Below, piece by piece: positions 58,896 to 64,000 of a DNA stretch of 64,000 nucleotides; within the stretch, counting starts at the first letter, position 1, and each line of letters begins with the position of its first letter. A program made the translations under genes and the position numbers. Origin of the DNA: Neobacillus drentensis NBRC 102427 (GTDB lineage Bacteria > Bacillota > Bacilli > Bacillales > Cytobacillaceae). The notes below the pieces were generated by a model that worked only from the letters and a program-made list of their open reading frames with translations, was not told where the DNA came from and did no database searches. The stretch is taken from contig NZ_BCUX01000030.1 of NCBI RefSeq assembly GCF_001591445.1, positions 1 through 64,000 of the forward strand. The letters run 5' to 3'.

Positions 58896-60214
58896 CAGAA
58901 GAGCAACAATATCAACATCATAATGACCAACCTTTTCAGCCGACCCTTTTTCCATACCTAATCTCTGCCATGGATCAATTTTACGATGTCAATGAGGCTT
59001 ATGAAGAAGAATATGAGATAGAATGGTGGCCAATCGAATCAGCAGAAATACAAAACAAAAAAATGAAGATATTAATCACAACGTTTTGGGAATATCCAGT
59101 AATCGGGGGTCTTCAGAACTATATCACTTCACTTAAAACTGGCTTGGAAAATTTAGGACATAGTGTCCATGTAATAGCACCAAACCATTTTCCGTCAAAT
59201 GAAATGAAGGCATTACGCGATAAATATTCTAAGGAATTCACCCATTTTTTTATCAATAGGTATGGTGTTTGTAATGAGAAAATTCTACACAATATCAGCA
59301 AACTATACAGTTATTATACGATGTTAAAGAATATTGATCTTGCTCAATACGATATTATCCACGCACAAGATCGATATACTGCCAATGTAATAGGATTACT
59401 AAACCAACCCTATCAAAAACCTCTTCTTTTCACACCTCATGGATTTATGACCAGTAACAGATTAAAGTTTAACTTGATGGAAAAAGGATCGGTTGAGGAA
59501 AATTATTTTTCCGCTATTGATAAACAAGCCGTTAAAAATGCCAATCAAGTAATCGTCCTTTGTGATGTCTTTCGCCCAATTCTAATCAATTTAGGCGCGG
59601 AGGAAAATAAAATAACCACTGTTTATACAGGGATTGATTTTGGTGGAGGGAATAATCAGAAGAAAAGTAAAAAAAGCCAACGCAACACGGTAATTACCTG
59701 TGTCTCACGCCTACGCCCCCGCAAAGGACATGAGTATTTATTTAAAGCGCTTGCTCTTATTAAAGACAAGCTGAAAAATGTTGAAGTTCGGATTGTAGGC
59801 GATGGTGAGATGAGAAAGACGCTCGAGAAGCAGGTTAGTGAGTTGAAATTAAAAAACGTATCTTTTTTAGGAAGCAGAGAAGACGTACCGAAATTGTTAA
59901 GGGAATCAGACATTTTTGTTCTGCCAACCACAAGTGATACGCTGCCAATCTCAATAATTGAGGCAATGTTTACCAATCAGGCCATACTTACGACGAATTG
60001 TGGCGGCATTCCGGAAATTATTAAAGATAACTATTCAGGATTTATAGTTGAACCAGCTAATCCAAAGCAACTTGCAGAAAAGCTCTTGCTCCTTTTGCGG
60101 AACACTTCGCTTAGGACAGAATTAGCGGGCAATGCACAGGCATTTGCGCTACAACATTTAACCGTTAGTAACATGGTCCAAAAGATTGAAGAAATCTATC
60201 AAACATTATTATGA
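58892..60214 (+). CDS. GT4-family glycosyltransferase
   Basis: 440 aa, GTG start overlapping the previous stop, AAGGAGGG site. The first ~50 residues are an acidic, Tyr/Gln-rich extension not usual in GT4. Then the GT-B fold begins (KMKILITTFWEYPVIGGLQNY), with HAQDRYTA, TPHGF, VSRLRPRKGHEYL and the donor-site motif PTTSDTLPISIIEAM. It transfers a sugar from a nucleotide donor. Related in style to spore-coat glycosyltransferases such as CotSA/YtcC. Confidence 0.9.
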   Translation: MTEEQQYQHHNDQPFQPTLFPYLISAMDQFYDVNEAYEEEYEIEWWPIESAEIQNKKMKILITTFWEYPVIGGLQNYITSLKTGLENLGHSVHVIAPNHFPSNEMKALRDKYSKEFTHFFINRYGVCNEKILHNISKLYSYYTMLKNIDLAQYDIIHAQDRYTANVIGLLNQPYQKPLLFTPHGFMTSNRLKFNLMEKGSVEENYFSAIDKQAVKNANQVIVLCDVFRPILINLGAEENKITTVYTGIDFGGGNNQKKSKKSQRNTVITCVSRLRPRKGHEYLFKALALIKDKLKNVEVRIVGDGEMRKTLEKQVSELKLKNVSFLGSREDVPKLLRESDIFVLPTTSDTLPISIIEAMFTNQAILTTNCGGIPEIIKDNYSGFIVEPANPKQLAEKLLLLLRNTSLRTELAGNAQAFALQHLTVSNMVQKIEEIYQTLL

Positions 60215-60229
60215 AAGGGGGAAAAAATC

Positions 60230-61408
60230 ATGCGACATGATGTTCCTGTCGTCGTTCTTGATCTAAGTGCAACCGGGATAGGGATTGTGAGGAGTTTAGC
60301 GAAAAAAGGAATAAAGGTATATGCATATGATACGAGAGGAAAATATGAAATCGGTAAAACTCGGTTTGCCACCTGTGGAATTTGCCCAAATCCAGTCAGT
60401 GAAGAGCCTGCATTAATCCTATTTCTCACCAGACTGGCACAAAAGTTTGGCCAAAAGGCCGTACTTTATGCGGGGTCTGATGACTTTGTTCAGTTTATTT
60501 CAAAAAACAGATTTGTCCTTTCACACTACTATCGGTTTCTGTTACCTAAACACTCATTGGTCGAAGCCGTATTAGATAAAAGATTAACGTATGAATTGGC
60601 CCTGAAATCAAATGTGCCATGCCCCAAAACATACGCTATAACTAACGAAGAACAGTTTGAGCAAATCATCCATCAAATTACCTTCCCTTGCATTTTAAAA
60701 CCAGTTTATTCATCCCATTTTCGCTCAAATATCGATCATCGTCTTTATAAGAAAGCCATTGTGGTAGAAGAGCCTTCCCAATTAAGAGAAGAGTACCTTT
60801 TTTATCGACCATTCGGTGAACTAATGATCCAGGAAGTTATCCCTGGTGATGAGGATTGTATTTATTCGGTCAAAACATTTTTTGACGACAAGATGAATTT
60901 AATTGGCTTGTGGATGAACCAAAAATTACATCAATTTCCCCCTCATTTTGGATCCACTGCTCTTGCCCTTAGTATTAGGGACGAAGAAGTCATTCAACTC
61001 GCTACTACCTTTCTAAAAGATATTCAATTCAAAGGTTTGGCTATTGCCGAATTTAAACGGGACCCCAGAGATGGGAAACTGAAATTTATCGAAATCAATG
61101 CAAGAATTGGTTTAACTCAAGCGTTATCGATGGCTTGCGGGGTCAATTTGGCCTACTTGTATTATTTATCCCTTACCGGGCAAAATCCAACACCCGTGAC
61201 AGAGCAGAAAGAAGGGGTCAAATGGGTTTACTTCGTCCGTGATTTTCTTTCCTTTCGCCAAAAACAAAAGGCCGGGGAAATGAGATTCTTTGAGTGGATA
61301 AAGAGCCTATCTGGAAAAAAAGTTGAGGCTCTTTTTGCTTGGAATGACCCACTTCCTTTTGTTCGAAGTTTTGTTTCCCATTTGCGAAATTTATGGGGGA
61401 GACAGTAA
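60230..61408 (+). CDS. ATP-grasp ligase (carboxylate-amine ligase-like)
   Basis: 392 aa, GAAAGGGGG site before the ATG. N-terminal preATP-grasp Rossmann part (VVLDLSATGIGIVRSLAKKGIKVYAYD), then ATP-grasp blocks PCILKPVYS, LMIQEVIPGDEDCIYS and metal-site FIEINARIG. It would join a carboxylate to an amine or other acceptor with ATP. Members occur in peptide-modified glycan and capsule loci. Acceptor unknown. Confidence 0.85.
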   Translation: MRHDVPVVVLDLSATGIGIVRSLAKKGIKVYAYDTRGKYEIGKTRFATCGICPNPVSEEPALILFLTRLAQKFGQKAVLYAGSDDFVQFISKNRFVLSHYYRFLLPKHSLVEAVLDKRLTYELALKSNVPCPKTYAITNEEQFEQIIHQITFPCILKPVYSSHFRSNIDHRLYKKAIVVEEPSQLREEYLFYRPFGELMIQEVIPGDEDCIYSVKTFFDDKMNLIGLWMNQKLHQFPPHFGSTALALSIRDEEVIQLATTFLKDIQFKGLAIAEFKRDPRDGKLKFIEINARIGLTQALSMACGVNLAYLYYLSLTGQNPTPVTEQKEGVKWVYFVRDFLSFRQKQKAGEMRFFEWIKSLSGKKVEALFAWNDPLPFVRSFVSHLRNLWGRQ

Positions 61409-61439
61409 GTAATGAAAAATGAAGGAGGGAACTTTCTAT

Positions 61440-62513
61440 TTGAATAGTTTAGAAGAAGTTATACGATGTTGGAAGCAATATGATTGGGAAAAAAAGCTAA
61501 AACAAGTCCTTGGTAAAAACGTCGAATTAGTGGAAGAAAGAATAGAATGCCTTAAAAACACACGTGAAAAGACAAGTATTTGGAAGTTGGTTCTAACAGA
61601 TGGGAAGGACCACTATCCCGTCGTGCTTAAAATATACAAACTGCCACTGAAAGAAAATCATAGCCTGGAAATCAATATGTATAAAAACGCCTATAACATT
61701 TATCACGAGTTTATGCCGAAATTGTATTGGCTTGAACCGAAAGTAAATGGTAATGAAATATGGATGTTTACCGAATGTTTGCAGCCGTTACGAGGACAAA
61801 TAAAATTAGCTCCCAATCATTTGGAAAGAATTATCCCCACTGTGGCAAAATTTCATGCGATAACCTTTGAAAATAGATTTTTGCAGCATGCAGATCTTTT
61901 CGACTCCACTCTTCCTTATTTTGACTCTGAGGAGAAGGTAAAGGAACGAACGAAAGGAATCAAAAAAGCAAAGGAGAACCTGGATCTGGCAATGAAAGAT
62001 CCAAACTTAAGAGAATTGGTGGCACCAAGGTATAAAATTATCAAAAAAATATTAACTAAAGGTCCCGTTTTATTTCCTGAAATTACTGAATCTGGACAAT
62101 GCCTCATCCATGGCGACCTCCATGTCCACAATATTTGCTGTGAAAATGCAAATGATGAGGAGGAGAATTGGAAAGTCTCTTTGATTGATTGGGAGTCTGC
62201 GAAGCATTATCCCTGCTGGTATGATTTGGTCGTTCTAGTCGAATTATTAATTGATTTTCGCTCGGATTGGCAACAGAGGGAAGAAGAGATTCGAACTAAA
62301 TGTGTGCAGGTTTATTGCCAAGAAATGCTTAAATATGGAATAACCTTCAATGAGGATCCCCTGAGATTACTAAAAAAGGCGTATTTACAGAGAACCCTGG
62401 AAAAAAAGCTTTCTAGTCATTTGCAAAAGGTGTTGGATGGAGGAAAGAGCACTCTTCTCAAGAGATACCTTGAGAAAATTGAAGTATGGGGAAAAGAACT
62501 TGGGTTATATTAG
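61440..62513 (+). CDS. APH/CotS-like phosphotransferase
   Basis: 357 aa from TTG 61440, with AAGGAGGG 10-11 bases upstream; ATG 61419 would overlap that site. Choline/aminoglycoside kinase fold: VVLKIYKLP (phosphate-anchoring Lys), catalytic HGDLHVHN and metal-binding IDWESAKH. The CotS/CotI spore-coat proteins of Bacillus belong to this superfamily and lie next to glycosyltransferase genes, as here. Substrate, perhaps a sugar, unknown. Confidence 0.8.
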   Translation: MNSLEEVIRCWKQYDWEKKLKQVLGKNVELVEERIECLKNTREKTSIWKLVLTDGKDHYPVVLKIYKLPLKENHSLEINMYKNAYNIYHEFMPKLYWLEPKVNGNEIWMFTECLQPLRGQIKLAPNHLERIIPTVAKFHAITFENRFLQHADLFDSTLPYFDSEEKVKERTKGIKKAKENLDLAMKDPNLRELVAPRYKIIKKILTKGPVLFPEITESGQCLIHGDLHVHNICCENANDEEENWKVSLIDWESAKHYPCWYDLVVLVELLIDFRSDWQQREEEIRTKCVQVYCQEMLKYGITFNEDPLRLLKKAYLQRTLEKKLSSHLQKVLDGGKSTLLKRYLEKIEVWGKELGLY

Positions 62514-62554
62514 TGCAGGAAGCAAAGTAAAAATACTATAAAGGAGTTTTATGC

Positions 62555-62614
62555 ATGGAAAAGATCGCGCAATCTCCTCTAATTTTAAAAAAAGATAGTC
62601 GTGACTCCGGATGA
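62555..62614 (+). CDS. Possible 19-aa leader peptide coupled to the epimerase gene
   Basis: AAAGGAG (62540-62546) is well placed for ATG 62555, which opens MEKIAQSPLILKKDSRDSG and stops at TGA 62612-62614, overlapping the epimerase ATG (ATGA). The epimerase gene has no good ribosome binding site of its own, so translation may depend on this leader. Confidence 0.45.
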   Translation: MEKIAQSPLILKKDSRDSG

Positions 62615-63525
62615 AAGTACTCGTTACTGGGGGAGCTGGATTCATTGGTTCACATGTTGTTGATTTATTAATTCAATCTGGCTATGAACCGATTGTAGTG
62701 GATAATTTACGATCTGGTAATAAGGATTTTGTTCCTCCTTCCGTTCGCTTCATTGATATGGATATCTCTTCACCACAAATAGAAGCGGTGTTTGCAAAGG
62801 AAAAACCGGATGTTGTTATCCATTTGGCGGCACAAGTGGATGTTGCCTACTCGATTCAAAATCCAGTAGAAGACGCTACCCAAAATATTCTTGGCACAAT
62901 TCGCTTATTAACTTGCTGTCATAAATATAACGTGAAAAAATTCATATTTTCCTCATCGTGTGCCGTATACGGAGAAAAAGACGATTGTAGTATAAAGGAA
63001 ACATTCCCTATTCTGCCCCAATCCTTTTATGGTATTTCTAAATATACTTCAGAAATGTACATTCATATATTTAACATACTCCATAACGTTCCATTTACCA
63101 TTCTAAGATATGCCAATGTTTATGGTCCCCGCCAATCATCAAAAGGAGAAGGAGGAGTAATTTCGATATTTTTCAAGAAAGTCCTTAACGGTGAATCTCC
63201 ATTTATTTTTGGAGATGGAGAACAGACAAGGGATTTTGTATATGTGAAAGATGTTGCTTTGGCCAATGTACTGGCCATTGAAAATGGTACAAATGAAATC
63301 TTCAATATTGGCTGTAATTCCAAGACAAGCATCAATGAACTTTATCAGATGACTACATCACTTGCATCTATAAATATTCCTTCCATCTCCATGCCAGTTC
63401 GGAAGGGAGATATTCGATATAGTCGATTAGATAATACCAAAGCTGTAAATTTCTTGGGTTGGAATCCAGTCTATGAATTACAAGCTGGATTAAACGAAAC
63501 TTTAAAGTATTTTAAAAGTTCATAA
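62611..63525 (+). CDS. NAD-dependent nucleotide-sugar epimerase/dehydratase
   Basis: 304 aa, short-chain dehydrogenase of the extended type: GGAGFIGSH (7-15), catalytic Ser/Tyr/Lys in SSSCAVYG and YGISKYTSE, and RYANVYGPRQ. Most like UDP-glucose 4-epimerase (GalE/YtcB-like) by size and motifs. Likely supplies an activated sugar to the glycosyltransferase of the same cluster. Start at ATG 62611 chosen because the Rossmann motif begins seven residues later; coupling to a short leader is noted separately. Confidence 0.9.
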   Translation: MKVLVTGGAGFIGSHVVDLLIQSGYEPIVVDNLRSGNKDFVPPSVRFIDMDISSPQIEAVFAKEKPDVVIHLAAQVDVAYSIQNPVEDATQNILGTIRLLTCCHKYNVKKFIFSSSCAVYGEKDDCSIKETFPILPQSFYGISKYTSEMYIHIFNILHNVPFTILRYANVYGPRQSSKGEGGVISIFFKKVLNGESPFIFGDGEQTRDFVYVKDVALANVLAIENGTNEIFNIGCNSKTSINELYQMTTSLASINIPSISMPVRKGDIRYSRLDNTKAVNFLGWNPVYELQAGLNETLKYFKSS

Positions 63526-63572
63526 AATAATGGGCGTAGTTGAAGAAATATCAAAATAAAAGGAGATTAAAA

Positions 63573-64000
63573 ATGAAAGATTTTAAAAATATTGTTGCCA
63601 AGAATAAAGGCACAGTAACCATTCGAGACTTGAGTAGTTACACAATGATTGGGAGGGGTGCTGATGGTTCCATCTTTCAATTGACACCTGAGAAGTGCGT
63701 CAAAATTTTTGTTAATGAAGATACACAAAAAAAGGAATTAAATGCATTGCAATTAGGGCAATCGTCACCTATTATTCCTAAATTATATGAATATGGTGAA
63801 AACTATATCGTGATGGAGTTTGTGAAGGGTTCTAATCTTAAGCATCTCCTAAGAAAAGAGAAAAAACTTTCTGAAGAAATCGTGGGAAAAGTTTTATCGA
63901 TGCTGGATGAAATGAAAGCTGTAGGTTTTAAGAGGCTAGATATTGAAGTTCGCCACATTTTTTTCAATGAACAAAGGGAAATAAAAGTAATCGACCTCAA
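63573..64000 (+). CDS. Protein-kinase-like protein (YrzF/YbdM-like), partial at window end
   Basis: At least 142 codons, open at the right edge. AAGGAGATTAAAA precedes the ATG. Kinase N-lobe: glycine loop IGRGADGSIFQL, Lys in KCVKIFVN, and hinge YIVMEFVKGSNLKHLL. The catalytic-loop equivalent RLDIEVRHIFFN keeps Asp but not the usual HRD, then IKVIDL leads to the DFG position. Resembles the short Bacillus kinases YrzF/YbdM; whether active is open. Read-through from the epimerase gene is likely. Confidence 0.75.
   Translation, partial: MKDFKNIVAKNKGTVTIRDLSSYTMIGRGADGSIFQLTPEKCVKIFVNEDTQKKELNALQLGQSSPIIPKLYEYGENYIVMEFVKGSNLKHLLRKEKKLSEEIVGKVLSMLDEMKAVGFKRLDIEVRHIFFNEQREIKVIDL

Noticed and set aside
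1..64000. Prophage, integrative element or insertion sequence in the window
   Set aside because: No integrase, transposase, phage structural gene or att-like repeat flanking a tRNA was found; the tRNA genes at the left edge are intact and followed by a normal terminator.

Overview
The window is chromosomal DNA of a low-GC, endospore-forming Bacillaceae (a Bacillus or Neobacillus-like organism). The evidence is strong GGAGG-type ribosome binding sites, frequent TTG/GTG starts, many stem-loop-plus-T-run terminators, and spore genes (a SleL/YaaH-type lysin, CotH with a CotG-like partner, Sda). No phage, plasmid, insertion sequence or CRISPR array was recognised. All functional calls are from reading motifs and remembered family features; no search or alignment program was run.

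Layout. (1) 1-5.4 kb: tRNA-Trp, tRNA-Leu, a small FbpB-like protein, then a gluconeogenesis-control operon of ccpN, the PPDK regulatory kinase/phosphatase and pyruvate phosphate dikinase, followed by a YbxH-like small protein. (2) 5.4-12.1 kb: an SUV3-like RNA helicase and a Hen1-Pnkp RNA end-healing, sealing and 3'-methylation pair. (3) 12.1-13.4 kb: a spore cortex-lysin-like glycosidase. (4) 13.6-22.9 kb: a divergent IclR regulator and a complete beta-oxidation module (thiolase, 3-hydroxyacyl-CoA dehydrogenase, acyl-CoA dehydrogenase, EtfB, EtfA, FadF-type Fe-S membrane oxidoreductase, enoyl-CoA hydratase). (5) 23.1-27.0 kb: an oxidoreductase, a carboxymuconolactone-decarboxylase-like protein, an MFS carrier and a LysR regulator, with a 110-bp inverted duplication of the LysR promoter. 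(6) 27.2-39.4 kb: a sigma-54 activator, a sigma-54 promoter, and an esterase/lactonase, cyclohexanone-type Baeyer-Villiger monooxygenase, Fe-dependent alcohol dehydrogenase, aldehyde dehydrogenase, MHS carrier, acyl-CoA ligase and CaiB-type CoA transferase. (7) 39.5-44.4 kb: secreted and cell-wall proteins, a HEPN-like/CBS fusion and a small unknown. (8) 44.5-53.1 kb: an acidic protein, an AddAB-like nuclease-helicase pair, an SRPBCC protein and a DsbA/FrnE-like protein. (9) 53.2-57.8 kb: a CotG-like repeat protein divergent from cotH, a YARHG protein with a cell-wall amidase, and sda. (10) 57.9-64 kb: a GC-rich palindromic repeat, then a PIG-L / glycosyltransferase / ATP-grasp / CotS-like kinase / sugar epimerase / protein-kinase-like cluster that resembles spore-surface glycan loci.

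The most interesting system joins regions 4 and 6. Read together they encode every step from a cyclic ketone to central metabolism: ketone to lactone (monooxygenase), lactone to hydroxyacid (esterase), hydroxyacid to oxoacid (Fe-ADH), oxoacid to dicarboxylate (ALDH), dicarboxylate to CoA thioester (ligase or CoA transferase), then beta-oxidation with its own ETF and ETF oxidoreductase. It resembles the cyclohexanol/cyclohexanone (chn) pathway known from Acinetobacter, but with a different alcohol dehydrogenase family, sigma-54 control, and the downstream beta-oxidation genes nearby. The substrate is inferred, not shown.
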